DNA of 64,000 nt from Lonicera japonica. Its lineage: Eukaryota; Streptophyta; Magnoliopsida; Dipsacales; Caprifoliaceae. This document shows positions 35,416 through 47,341 of this stretch, one piece after another (within the stretch, counting starts at the first letter, position 1; each line of letters begins with the position of its first letter). The stretch lies in the NCBI GenBank assembly GCA_021464415.1, contig CM038468.1, positions 39,358,969-39,422,968 on the forward strand, given 5' to 3'. The notes under the pieces were generated by a model. That model saw only the letters and a program-made list of their open reading frames with translations. It did not search any database and was not told the origin of the DNA. The translations under genes and the position numbers were made by a program.

Positions 35416-36048
35416 TGGCTCGTTTGGTTCAAGATTTAAACCATTCCAGGAATGCTACATTCCATTCCGAAATGATTCCCGCGTTTGGTTCAAGTTTTAA
35501 GTCCGGAATAAATGATTCCAGGAACAAACCTTTCCCCCCAAGTTCTCCCATTTAAATCATAAGGAATAAACCATTACCAATGGGCATTTTTTTTAATTTT
35601 TTCATGTTAGGACTAAAATAACACTCTTCCTTATAAATAAATAATTCTTTTTCCATAAGTGTATGAAAATATTGTATGAATTTTTTTTTTAATTACGCTG
35701 CTGCATAAAAATGAAAAAATTATTTGGAACCTTTTTCTTTTCTTTTTTCCTGTTGTAATTATTTTTTTAATTACAAAAATTGTAATTTTTGTAGGATAGT
35801 TATTAACTAGGCATGCGTAATTTTTGTAATTTATTATAGTAATTGTCTCTTTTGAAAAATTAGTAGGTGATGTCTTCTCATCTTATAAAAAGAAGGGTAT
35901 TTTTGTAATTGATACTTTATTCCATTCCTATTCCCGGTTGAACCAAACATCGGCATGGCATCCTAGATGCCAGGAAAATAACTTTCCAGGAATCAAGTAT
36001 TCCCATTCCATGCCCATTCCATTCCCAAAACTCGAACCAAACGAGCCC
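35416..36048. mobile_element. PIF/Harbinger (Tourist-like) MITE in intron 4
   Basis: Ends TGGCTCGTTTGGTTC and, inverted, GGGCTCGTTTGGTTC, with TTA duplicated on both sides (35413-35415, 36049-36051). Subterminal ATTCCATTCC / GGAATGG motifs occur in both orientations. TTA duplication and terminal repeat fit PIF/Harbinger MITEs. Confidence 0.75.
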
Positions 36049-36348
36049 TTAAAGTTTCCCTAATCTGTATAGTGAGTTCACTAGGCTTTGCTCTTCCCCG
36101 CGTACTTAAAAGTGTTAGCAATCAATGTATGAGCTGCTTCCAACAATTTGCTTGCCCTAGACCTGCGTGGTCTTATGTCTCACCAGTAGGGTCCATCGAC
36201 ATGTCACATTTTGCTCACTTTTATCAATTCATATTAGAGTTTAAAGCATCAAACTTAAAACTGATTGGCAATGGCTGGAATAGCCCCTGGATGTTATGTA
36301 CTGCTTTTCGAGGCTTCAATTTCCCGATGTCGGATTTTATAGTCTCAA

Positions 36349-36470
36349 CATGACCCCTCATGTGTGGCGTAATTTTGAGCCTAAGTCGTGGATTGGTTAT
36401 ATTAGGTGGCGTGGAGCCTATGTGGTTCGGCTTTGACAAGATGAATAGCCCTTGCTCTAATACCAAGTTG
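36349..36470 (-). mobile_element. TRIM-like internal domain with primer site and polypurine tract
   Basis: On the minus strand, TTGGTATTAGAGC (primer-site-like, one change from the initiator tRNA-Met type) is followed after about 100 bp by CATGAGGGGTCA and then TGTTGAGACTATAAAATCC, an LTR-like start. Primer site and polypurine tract this close together define terminal-repeat retrotransposons in miniature. The flanking LTRs would be about 36070-36348 and 36471-36700, but I did not align them over their length. Confidence 0.45.
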
Positions 36471-37394
36471 AAATACACAATGGGTTTTGGCTTACTCCAA
36501 CTGGAGGCCACAACTTGTATTTATATTAAAAATATAAAAAGACAAAAAAAAGGGACATAATTAAATCCTAATTTAACTCTAATCTAAAAGATCCCTTATA
36601 ATTTTGGGATGTACAAAAGATGCCTAATATAACTTAAACAAATTAATAAAAGATAAATATGATTTCCAACCAAAACTAATTTAGTAACGGGGTTCATTTT
36701 TTTCTGCTAACATGTCTTCAAATTTTGTATTTCTAATATTCTAAGTTACGAAATTAATTAAGATAATGTCACATAAATTTAAGTACATATATATTCATAG
36801 CACTACTCATAGATTGCGAGGGGTCCTTTATTGGGAGGAAGATTAGAGTTCTTGAAACTATGCATAGCATTGACAGTATATACTATGGGAAGATATTGCA
36901 GAGTGAAACCATTTGGTATTCTTTAACTTTACTGTTGCGTTTTCTTGAAAAAATCTGGTTCTCAAATTAAGACTCCCATTTCCTTTTCGGAAGGTCTCAA
37001 ATTAAGAGTTCCATTTCCTTTTAGTGACAAAATCAGTGTACCATATCTGACCAGTGGCCATAGTAAATAAGTTTTGTTCAGAGTGTGTATTAAGTTTTGG
37101 AAAGGTTAATGCTATTGCCAAATCTCTTCTGACTTGCTGAAAGAAGCACAACTGTAGAAGATTACATTATTATATACATATATGATATTTAGCTTAGACA
37201 AAAGTCTTAATGAGTTTTGCATTAGAGGCACCCACTGAAAGTAAAAAAGATGCATCTGTTAACTTGTTATGAAATAGTGTATTTTGAACATGCGCTCCTG
37301 TTTTTGGGTAAATAGTATATCTTGGATCTATTACATATACAAAACGTCTCAAAATTTGGCTGCACTAGTTTTTGATAAGGGATTACTATCTTCA

Positions 37395-37550
37395 TCATTG
37401 TTTAAAAAAAAAAAAAATGGAGGACCAAGTCTCTCTCTTGAACTACAAATAAAGAAAATCCACCCCAAACACCCCTTGGTGAGACTCGAACTTGAGATTT
37501 CTTCTAGATCCGAGTGGGTGCCTCCCCAACTAGATTAGTCCACTTGCTCT
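37395..37550 (-). repeat. Possible tRNA-derived SINE or SINE-like sequence
   Basis: Minus-strand reading gives an A-box-like AGTGGACTAATCTAG and a box-B-like TCAAGTTCGAGTCTCACC with the right order, and ends in a run read as T14 (37400-37414). It lies 100 bp before exon 5 of the RLCK gene. No target duplication confirmed. Confidence 0.35.
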
Positions 37551-38212
37551 ATCTTCATCATTTTTAGTTTCTTAGTGATACAATTGAAAATGTCTTTAGA
37601 TGAAAAAGATCTTAGTTGATTACTAACAATGCACTGTAATTGGTCAGGATATTTGTATCCGAAAAGCGATGTCTACGGTTTTGGAGTGGTGTTGCTCGAA
37701 TTACTAACGGGTTTGAGGGTGATTGATGGGAGTAGGACCGAAAAAAATAATTTGGTGAAATGGGCCATGCCTTTGCTGCCTCACAAAAAAATGCTAACGA
37801 GAGTAGTGGATCCAAGGCTGGAAAATGATTACCCTCCACAAGAAGCCTTTGAATTGGCTTCACTTATACTACAATGTCTTCAAACTTACCCCAAAGTCCG
37901 GCCTTCAATGAACGAAGTATTGCAGAGTTTAGAACAAATTAACTCCATCAAGAAGGGTAACTCCAAAGTGGAGGTGGCTCAGGCTAGGCATCCTACGGTT
38001 CAAAGAGAGGCGACACCCTACAAATTCTTGTGGTCATGGATTCGTGGTTTGGGAGGAAGCAACTCATAGGCCACAGTGGTTACTGCCTTGCAATCCGACA
38101 GTGCCTCTTGCACTGTAGATATTATTTAAACTCTTTGGGAGGTAATACAATCAGAGCAACACCCCAACCCCTCCACCCCCTCTTTACTTTCTTTTTGTAC
38201 TAGCCTTAGGGT

Positions 38213-38440
38213 TCATTTGATTAAAAAAGAAAAGTTGCAAAATTGTTAAAAACACTACTAATTTGTATGGAAAGGTGGAAAAAGAGATCAATGATTTGGT
38301 GAAATGTTACTGAAATTCTTACCCATTGCCCAAAGAATGAATTCCATGGAAAAGCTGAAAATGTAGTAGACAATCTCACCGAATCACTAGCCTCTTTTCT
38401 GAACTTTTCATAAGTGTAATAGTGTTTTCAGTCATTTTCT
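38213..38440. repeat. Foldback MITE, first copy (pair with 44910-45140)
   Basis: Starts AGGGTTCATTTGATTAAAA and contains GGAAAAAGAGATCA, CAAAGAATGAATTCCATG and CTCACCGAATCACT blocks that recur in the same order at 44910-45140. Internal inverted similarity (GAGATCAATGATTTGGTGA against TCACCGAATCACTAGCCTC) suggests a foldback element. It sits 3' of the RLCK stop. Confidence 0.5.
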
Positions 38441-38649
38441 AACTTCATTTTTATCAAAGAAGACCTTAATGTTGTATTCTGTGTATTATTTGTATGTATA
38501 TATCTGTGCACTTGCACATTAATGTGGCTTCATTGTTGTATAAAAGTAAAAGTTTTATTTTTTTTTCTGCTGTGGATTTTCTCTATTTCTTTTTGGGCGT
38601 TTTGTCTTGTGGCTTCCAAAGTTTTCAAACGTAGATATTTGTCTGTTCC

Positions 38650-38720
38650 ATTGTTTTCTATTCTTAGGGGCGGCCTTGGGCATAGGTGGCCCAGGCTACC
38701 TCCTAGAGCCTCCGATGTAG
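38650..38720. repeat. Short transposon-derived fragment (GGGCGGCCTTGGGC type)
   Basis: GGGGCGGCCTTGGGCATAGG and CCAGGCTACCTCCTAGAGCC resemble the repeat at 47235-47340 (GGCAATCGCCTAGGGCCC). Class not determined. Confidence 0.35.
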
Positions 38721-39114
38721 TAGGGTTTACGAATTTTTTGGGGCTGTGTTACAGTAGAACAATAGTTTTCTTATGTTAAGTAAGAGTAATATAAGCAACT
38801 TTTGGTCCAAGGGCTCGAAGTTTAAATTTTGTTGGATTTCGTGCTCCTGTTCTTGTGTCGAGCCCTGGGATGGTGCATCGTTTTTTTTTCTTTTTTGGGC
38901 GCAAGTGCCCAACCACCACTTGGAATGATCCTATACCATGCCACTGATTAGGCAATTAAGTCCACCTGCTCCTGTGTTTATTTTTTCCCTCAAAACCTTC
39001 AAGTTCAATTTTAAAAATGATGATTAAATTTGAGATATTTAATTTTTCAACACTAAACTCTTTTCAAAATTTCTAAGCCTCCACTAACCTAAAATAACAC
39101 GCACCCCTTACACA

Positions 39115-42100
39115 AATCTTGTTCGTCTGTCTTTTAAATGGATCAATTTGTTCTTATAAAAAAGGGTCCTCAATTTTTAATTCAAAAATACTAGTTCACT
39201 TTCTATTCGAAAGTTATTGTATCATCTTTTGTCAAAAATATTTTTTGCAACTTAATTTCTTTTAAGTCCTTGCTAAATTGGATTCGTACCTCTGTCACTA
39301 TTTTTTTATTATGATCCATTGTTAATTAGTAAAAACAAGACTCTTATGGATGAAAAAATTAGAAAATTTACAAAGTTCAACTACCTAAACAATAATTTAG
39401 ACCTACCTACTAATACAATTTAAGAAGACATGAAAAGAACGCTTAATTATTAATGTAAATAATTCACGCACATGCACCATACATCAAGGTGTGTTTTTTC
39501 TTCCTCTAAATTTGTTTTGACTTCTCAAGAATTTTAGACTTTCTATTTTATTTTCTTTGCATGAATATAATTTCATGATTTAGTATTAGGATTTTTGATC
39601 AATTATTATGAATTTGAAAACTCACATAGAAGTTCTTTGTAATTAAATAAAATTATTTTGAATATATTTACTTATTATATAATTATTTATATTAGCGGGA
39701 TTTGAGATTTTCTTAGGTGGTTGTTAAACGAAATTCTCTTTTAATTTTTATTTTAACTTAAATTCTACTATTTATGAAATGGAAAGACCAAAAAAAATAA
39801 TTTATTTTCTTTATTCAGATATTCAATGCCACTATTAACTATCGCTAGTTGTTAATGCAATTAAGGTGAGTAATTTTTTATTTGTGACAAATTTATTGAT
39901 ATAATTATATACGTGTAGGATTTGGATGTATGGACCGACCCCCTAAGAAACGAATTTTCATTGCTAAAAGAACAATCCTTATTCGACATAGCATATCCTT
40001 TATACAAAAGACCCCAAAGATAAGAGTTCGCCTAGAGTCCCTCAAAACTCAAAGCCAACCTAGACTATTTTGGTAGTTTGGACCGTGGTCGAAGGAAAAA
40101 AAAATTGAGACTTCCCCTAATTGGCCCTGAGTCATTGGGGCCAAGATCCGAATATGCATAAATTATGTAGGGGTTGGGCCCCCCTTTTTCTTTGCCTTAT
40201 TATGACATAGGTTCCAAAGGTTTCAGTAATGTACTATTGGCCCCTGTTTTGGACGGAAACTGTTAGTTGAGTAGTAAGATGTTAATTTATTCGCGAAAAT
40301 ACAAAATTGCCCCTCTTTCATTCCCTTTCGAAATAGGGGCTGGTTTCAATGTCTCCCTCCATGTTTTGATTGTTTCAATTCGAACCGGGAAGTACCTCAC
40401 GTAACTCCTGGTTAACCTTGGCCCTAACTCCATTAGGAAACTAATGGTGCTTTTAACTTTTGGGACAAAGGTAGCAAAGACTCAAAGTACACCTGCAATT
40501 TGTATTTTAAAACGTTTGGTTTCAATGTGAATACTCTGCTTATGTTTTGGTGCCTTAACATTAGACCTATATACTACTATTTCTTCTGTCCCAAAGGCAC
40601 AATTTGAACTTCACATATTTTAAGTAAGACTAATTTCAATGTAATTTTCAATGTAATCAATCGTTAAGAATAAAACTTATTTACTATCATGGGTCATTGG
40701 ATTTAGTTATTGATCATATCGCAAAAAAAGAAGCGCGACTCTTAGTTTGAGACGTCCTAGAGTGAAAAAGGAATATTATGTTTCGTTTAAGCCCCCGTCC
40801 TTTCTCTCTTTGAATTGATGCTCGTGCTTGCATCTTTGTTTGGACTGTAATAGAATTCAAAAAGGTACAAGTATAGTAGCCGTGTACTTGCTTGTACCAA
40901 ACTTTCTTGTCCATTAACCATTATGCATTGACTTATCGTAAAATGCCTTCCATAATATGCTACTGTTAATTTGTTTCACATCAAATTGAGAAATTGCCGT
41001 TTGCTTGTTTCTTCAGGCCATGTAAAGGTGAAGTAAACCGATAAGCGAGTTTACGCGCATGTTGTTACCAGGTGAACCGACTATTAATCCAACCCCCCCT
41101 CCCCCCACCCAAAACCCCAAACCCGCCGCTTTCTTTGTAGGTGTGCTCTGATTGGAGTAAGGGTGCAGAAAATCATAATCCAGCAACGGCAAAGAACTAC
41201 ATCTTTCTGCACTTGCCACAGGTATACTTGTATTTGCATATGGAATTGCAATTATTTATTTGTCTGTGTTTTCCTTTCTTTTTTTAAAAGAAAAAATAAT
41301 TGGGAACATTATTCTTAGTTTGGTATGTTGAATTAAAAGAAAGATCTGAAAACATCCACCGAGTTTTGTTCATTAAAAACTTAATGCAGTGGAAAGCTAT
41401 TTTTAATCCGAAGTTTTCATACAAATGAATTGTTTTTGCTCATTTGGGCAATATCAGGAATGATGAAAATCAACAGCATTACCTTTTGGTATACAGTTGG
41501 TTAGCAACAAAATGTGAAAAACGGAGCAAAAATGAAACAGTCTTTTCGTTTACATAACTAACCAAATGCATGTCGACTCAGGATTAATAATTAACTTTAC
41601 ATAACTTTGCTCATATGATGCAGGAGTCTGAGGTGAGAGGAAAACTGTGTATTGGAAACGGTGGCAGAAAGTGAAGCTGCTTGTTTTACTACCTCCCTCT
41701 CCTCTTAATTGTACATGGAAGTGCGTTGAATCTTGCTCTATCAGCATATCACCGTTACAAGAAAAGATTTACAATCCGAATACATGAACTTACAGTTGTA
41801 AAGTTGCTCTTCCACAGCCATTGCTATATTTTCACTAATACGACAAAATCTTAACATCACCTACCAACCTATAGACACATTTCATAATCATCAAAACTCT
41901 CTTGCACATGATAGAAGCTATATCTTAAATTTCTTTGAGAGAAAGACATCCTATGCACAAAGGCAATCAAAATCAATTTTGATACAAACTGGAAACCCAA
42001 GAAATTTCTCTAAGTGTGTTGCCAACACCAACCACCTGAGCGTCAGTCGATAATTTGGGGTGGAAATTCACCGGGACTGGAGCTCCGGTGGGTTATCTGG

Positions 42101-42716
42101 GGCCAGACAATTCATCGGGCCAGAGGTAGGAGGTGGAGTTGGCAATGTTCCAATCAGCGTTGGGGTAGAGGGCGTTGTTGAACTCTTGTTGGAAAACTAA
42201 ATCGTTTTGCAACTCTTCCCACCTCTTGGACAAACCATCGCCTTCGAGCATTCTGACAACCTCTGACATCTTGGGTCGGTCGGTCGGGGAGCATTGGGTG
42301 CAGAGCAGAGCCACCTGGATGAGCTGCTCTACCTCGTCGTCACTGTAGCAACCGTTCAGATCCGCGTCCACCAATGTTTCTAACTTCTTTTCCTCCATAT
42401 GTCCTTTCACCTGAAAATGTCAACAACAATTTTAGCAGAAGTCCATAACAAGGGTATGCTTTGCGCATAAATTGGTCTTTTATACACTCCCCTGTCACTA
42501 GTTAAAGAGTCCATGTGTGAATTTTACATTTCTTAAGAATGCACTTATCTCATCACGATCAATAGTTTAGCACAAATATGTTCTTATAATGAGTTTTGGT
42601 ACGTCGAATATGTTATGAAAGCAAAAGTGAATTCTTAATTCGGGACATCCCGAGAACTTGAGAAGGAATAGTAAATTCTTACTTTCAAAGGGAGGGAGGG
42701 AGTAGTATTTATCTTT
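39115..42716. repeat. Segmental duplication, copy 1
   Basis: Matches 60845-63176 in the same orientation, beginning near TAAATGGATCAATTTGTTC and continuing through the AT-rich flank, the TTTGGATGTATGGACCGAC block, GCAGGAGTCTGAGGTGA and the SERK-like terminal exon. Copy 1 has about 1.4 kb (40190-41560) that copy 2 lacks, and in copy 2 a poly-C run marks that junction. No gene is recognised in 39115-42092. Confidence 0.75.
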
Positions 42717-44777
42717 ATTGCTTATTGGAGAAAAAATGGAACACTTAAAAATGGGTAAATTCCACCTAATTTTCCATCTTTCATAGCATTTGATAGCTTT
42801 CAAAGCAAAAAAGTTCCATGAAATGGCAGACAAATCAGCCAAAAGTCGTAAAAAAAAATAGAGAAAAAAGAAAAAAAGAGAGGAAATTGAACTTCATGGA
42901 AAATGTCACATCTTTCTAAGACAAGTTGGCTTTTAGTTTGCACAATCTTTACCTTTCCATCTTTTTGGCATTTGATTGGCGCCAAAAGAAGGAACATATA
43001 TATATAATTATTTTCCACGTTGACAATAAGGCCAATCAAACACCTTCAAACAAAATTTTCCATGGAAAGCAATTGCTAGCAAATAGCAATTCAATTACTC
43101 AGAAGTTATGGGAGGAAGATAAATACTTACCCAATCAAGCAACATGACATCATCATCGTTGGCAAGCCGAACAAGATCGAAAGCCCTCTGTCCAGTTATG
43201 AGCTCAAGCAGCATAACCCCATACCCGAAAACATCGCTTTTCTCGGAAGTTTTTCCAGTGGAAAGGTACTCAGGAGGTATATGTCCAATTGTGCCACGCA
43301 CGGCCGTGGTAACATGCGTGTCCTTGTAGTCCATCAGCTTAGCCAACCCAAAGTCTCCAACAACTGCTTCAAACTCCTCATCCAAAAGTATGTTTGCAGC
43401 TTTAATGTCTCTGTGAATGATCTTGGGGTCACAATGATCATGCAAATACATTATACCCCTCGCGGATCCCAGTGCAATTTGCTTCCTTGTCAGCCAATCA
43501 AGTGGGGGTTGCGTTTCTGGTCGCTCTGTAATATCATATTATCATGTCAATTATCTATGAGAATTTCATTATACTGTAATTTTTCTTTTTAGTACAAGCG
43601 ATACATCAAAGGATAGACTTGAGGTTCGAATTGACGGGGATGGGGAGTCTCTCCCTCCTTTAGATGAAGGGTACTTATGAAATTTCAAAGTTCACAATAT
43701 TTATGAATATGCAAGAATAAAATTATCTTAATTTGGACGGAGGGAGTAATAAGAGATTGTAAACAGGGTTACAATAGTTTTAGACATGCCAGCATGCTGT
43801 TGCACAAGCAAGCTGATAAGCAACTCTAAATTTATATATATATATATTACAAATAATAATAAAATATTAAAAAGATACTTTTACTGGTGTAAGTAACCAA
43901 ATATAATATATACTAGAACATGCGGCACACTCAGATGCACCAACAATATTGTACCCGGTAATACTTGATGTTTTTTCTAACACATTTTGAGACAATGTGA
44001 TAATGTTTGATCAAGTCTTCAAGTGGTTAAGTTGCATATTGTTAAAACAATATCCCCTGGTTCAGTTCCTGCTAGAACTATCATTAATTTTTCTAAATTA
44101 AGGAAGGGTAGGTTCACAATTTTCAGCAAGTACCAAAATGTAACTGCTAAGTGGTCATCACGAGGAAGGTTTTGGTTTGTCTATTAAATTACTAAAATAA
44201 TCTTCATTCTTTCGAAAATAAAATACAACTTGATTAGGAATTTGAACTTGTCACCTTAGATATGCAAAAAAAACAACTCTTTACCACTCGACCAAACACT
44301 ATCCCACATCCTTAAAGTGTTTTCAAAGTCTACATTATATGAGGAATCACCAAGTATAATATTACAAAAGCATCGAGTGTGCTTGGAGTTCTAGCATGGT
44401 AATAGACAACGTATAAAGAAACCAACAAGAAGTACCTCTTAAAGATGATGCGACACTTCCATTAGCCATATAAGGATAGACGAGCACACGTTCTGTGGGA
44501 GTTGTACAAAAGCCTATCAAGCGACAAAGATTACGATGCACAGTTTTGCTTAACAATTCGACTTCCGTTTCGAACTGGAGCTGCCCACCTGGTGTACGCT
44601 CCTCTTTTAGCCTTTTTACGGCCACCAGGGTGCCGTCAGCCAAACGTCCTTTGTAAACCTTACCGAATCCACCTCTTCCCAAAATATTTCTTTTGCTAAA
44701 GTTATCTGTCGCAACTTGTAGTTCACGCAGTGGAAACCACTTGCGTTGTACTCGATGAACCTCTGGATCCTTTGCAG
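42093..44777 (-). CDS. SERK-like (LRR-RLK II) kinase domain, three exons, no LRR ectodomain
   Basis: Exons on the minus strand: 44777-44436, 43525-43131 and 42410-42093, all with GT-AG borders and in-frame joins (350 residues plus stop, completing the first codon). Exon [40 protein letters not shown] and [11 protein letters not shown]. Exon [63 protein letters not shown] and [14 protein letters not shown]. Exon [26 protein letters not shown] and the family C-terminus DELSGPR. Exon borders and end match SERK co-receptor kinases (membrane kinases partnering LRR receptors). All catalytic residues are present; the APE motif reads PPE. No LRR, membrane or signal exons are visible between 44778 and 47300, so it is a truncated gene, a cytoplasmic kinase, or the second half of a fusion with the kinase at 48617. 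Confidence 0.8.
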
Positions 44778-44909
44778 CTGCAAAAGAGAAAATAAATGAG
44801 TGCTTTAATTTCATTTTGTACCCCAACCAAATTTTATCTGTTCTCTGTCTTTAGTTCTGTGTGACTGCATAATTTTGTGACTTACTTTTAGCCTAATTTT
44901 CTCCTTTTA

Positions 44910-45140
44910 GGGTCTATCGATTAAAAAAAATAAGTTGTAAATGATTGAAAGAACGAGTTTTTAAGTTTTATCATAAGTTGGAAAAAGAGATCATTTATCT
45001 AGTGAGATGTTCTCCATCTCTCCCTCTTTTTCATTGAATATTTTTCTAACCTATTATCCAAAGAATTGGATTCCATGAAAAAACTGAAAAGGTAATAAAA
45101 CATCAAACCAAATCACTCATCTCTTTCTCCAACTTCTCAT
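44910..45140. repeat. Foldback MITE, second copy
   Basis: Shares blocks GGAAAAAGAGATCAT, CAAAGAATTGGATTCCATG and AAATCACTCATCTCTTTCTCC with 38213-38440 in the same order. Lies just upstream of SERK exon A. Confidence 0.5.
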
Positions 45141-46924
45141 ACAAATTGAAGTTTACAAACATACAAGGGGACCAGCAGTCCACCAAAACCATACAAAAGA
45201 GAATATTTACATCAATTCAGCACACATGCACATTTAGACTTTTAAGACTATCGCTCGCCAATAATGCAAGATATAATAAACTGAATCCCCTTTAAAAACT
45301 TCGAAACCAAATGCCCAAAGAGATGCCAAATACTTTACTCTTTCAGTATCAACTCCCTAGCTTTCCTCCTTCCCTTAAAAAATTATGTTGTTTCTTTCCA
45401 TCCATAGAGTCCAAAAAACTGCTATCATAATACATCTTTTTTGAATTTTGATAAGAAACAGAACTGAAATATTATATTAAAAATAGAAGATTACAAGGGA
45501 AGGACAGAAAGTCCCCACCAAAGCAATACAAAAAAACAACCGCTTAAACCAGCACCATAAAAGAAAAATCCGAGAAAGAGATAATAACAAAATACAAATC
45601 CAAGAATAAACAACCACAGGTGCGACTAATCAATCCAAGAATAAACAACCACAGTTAGCGCGTTTTGGTGTAGTATGAGCCCAGTTATGAATAATGAATG
45701 GAACTCCCACAATGATGTTAAGTATGTGATCCTCTCAAGAATGCCCTCTGTCGCAACTATGGATAATACAGAGAAGCAAAGTTCAAGGGATTGATAGAAG
45801 AACTATGGATGCAATAAGAAAGTATATGGGCACAGAGAACAAAATGAAATGTTTAATCAAAGAGAGCAAAAGGAGATTCACTGAACTGAAAAGAAAACAT
45901 AACCAGCTGAATCAACGCAGAGAGAGGTAAGTTGGTTACCAGGAAGGGAACCTGAATGAAGAACTACTGCCAGTGAGATATTAATTCAAGTTAGAAATGT
46001 AAACATGGGCCCATTATATGCTTGTTTGAAAAGGTACATTCCTAATGCCCACTTCTTAGTAAATAAGCTGCCAGGCTGTCTTTTCAATGTTATAATTTGA
46101 AATGGCCTCCTCTTAAACATGTCAACCTTTCCTATGGGACACAAGCAATCTTAATATGTTCAAATCTTAATATCATTTGGGGGTCAAATCAATGAAATGG
46201 GGAATTACAATTGTTTGATGCACATATATGATATATATATATATATTTATTTATTCAATAAGAAACAATATTTCATTATTAAGTCAAAAACTAATATTAC
46301 GGTAAGGAGCTTTAGAGTCATTTTATGCGTGTTGAGGGTTTTGACGTGCATCCTAAGGCTTCCCATAAATATGGCTAAGAGTAGATTGGCGGGAGTCAAT
46401 GTGATCCCACCATTTTATCGGGATAGGCTTCTTTAGCTAGGTTCATTGTAGAGCGTTGGCCCATGACATTGTAGTCTAAAACAAAACCTAGAATTAGCCA
46501 ACATGATACAATAGCATCATTCAATACATGTTTTAAACATAGCTTTACATTTGTACCATGGCTTTTTACTCTTGTTAGAACTGTTATCCCTTACATTGAA
46601 TGGGTCCAGCGCTTGTATATATTTTCAATTCACAAACACCAGACTGTCCTCTTGGGCTAAGACACATATAATGGTCATCATAACACAAATTCTCAAACTA
46701 TCTTCCTTTTTAGCTTTTAGAGGGATGAGGGGTTGTTCAAGACTTCGAGTCTTTAAGCCCACAAAACTGCGTCCTCTTCAGACTGTTTGACAAAGAAGTC
46801 TTTTTCTCGCCATTTCTTCCTTTTCCCCTCATTTTCTACCTATATTAACTAGCAACTTAGAAGTATACATATAAGATGAAATTTTAATTTTCTAGAAGCC
46901 ATGATACTTGAAAATGCAGCACAA
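45141..46924. other. Non-coding region between the two minus-strand kinases
   Basis: No LRR, malectin or other coding motif was seen on either strand. 45440-45560 looks like an inverted LINE 3' tail (AGAAACAGAACTGAAATATT, then GTCCCCACCAAAGC). 45605-45660 repeats AATCCAAGAATAAACAACC twice. An (AT)n run is at 46230-46246. Confidence 0.5.
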
Positions 46925-47231
46925 GCTTCAATATTTTAAGTTTATTCATATCAAACTAATTCCTTAGAGGAATGATATCAAGAAATAATGATACTCCTTG
47001 TGCTAAAATGTTATCCATGAGGAACATAAGAATCAGCAAATGTCTATAAGGTTGATCAAGTGGATCACATTTGTTTATGTAGCTTACTCTTCCCACTTCC
47101 CTCTTTGTATTCATGTTGTTTCTATATCAACAAGTGAACTTTTGCCTTTTTTACCCGTAAAAACCCCTAAAGTAACTGTTTCATCTTTTTATAAATTTTC
47201 TAATCTAACGCGTATATGACTAGACCTCATG

Positions 47232-47341
47232 AGAGGTGGCCTTAACATGAGGCAAGTTAGGCAATCGCCTAGGGCCCTCTGTGCAAAACTAAGGGCCCAT
47301 TTTATTTTTATCGCCTAGGGCCCTAACTTCTTTTAGACCGT
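47232..47341. repeat. Transposon-derived insertion in kinase-1 locus B 3' end
   Basis: Contains TCGCCTAGGGCCCT twice in the same direction, with a related GGCAATCGCCTAGGGCCC form. It is absent from the equivalent place in locus A (after 28588), so it entered locus B after the duplication. It supplies the last eight codons and the stop of exon 2 in the model given for that gene. Confidence 0.55.

Larger units (their letters stand above)
28997..38069 (+). pseudogene. RLCK-VII (PBL-like) kinase, five exons, degenerate
   Basis: Exons are 28997-29328, 30821-30959, 31070-31206, 31282-31405 and 37648-38069, all with GT-AG borders and matching phases. Exon 1: an Asn-rich leader, then [31 protein letters not shown] and VAIKRL. 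Exon 2: [31 protein letters not shown]. Exon 3: [20 protein letters not shown] and [12 protein letters not shown]. Exon 4: [27 protein letters not shown]. Exon 5: KSDVYGFGVVLLELLTGLR through RPSMNEVLQSLEQI, ending GGSNS. The layout matches cytoplasmic PBL kinases that act below immune receptors. Defects: TAG at 29233-29235 in exon 1; the Tyr/His-Arg-Asp motif reads VCD; the DFG motif reads GFG. The metal-binding Asp is thus lost. A fifth exon 6.2 kb away is unusual. Either a pseudogene, or a pseudokinase read from a start downstream of the stop. Confidence 0.8.

Noticed and set aside
44778..47322. Missing LRR and transmembrane exons of the SERK-like gene
   Set aside because: Both strands were read for LxxLxxLxLxxN and Pro-rich/TM segments and none was found.
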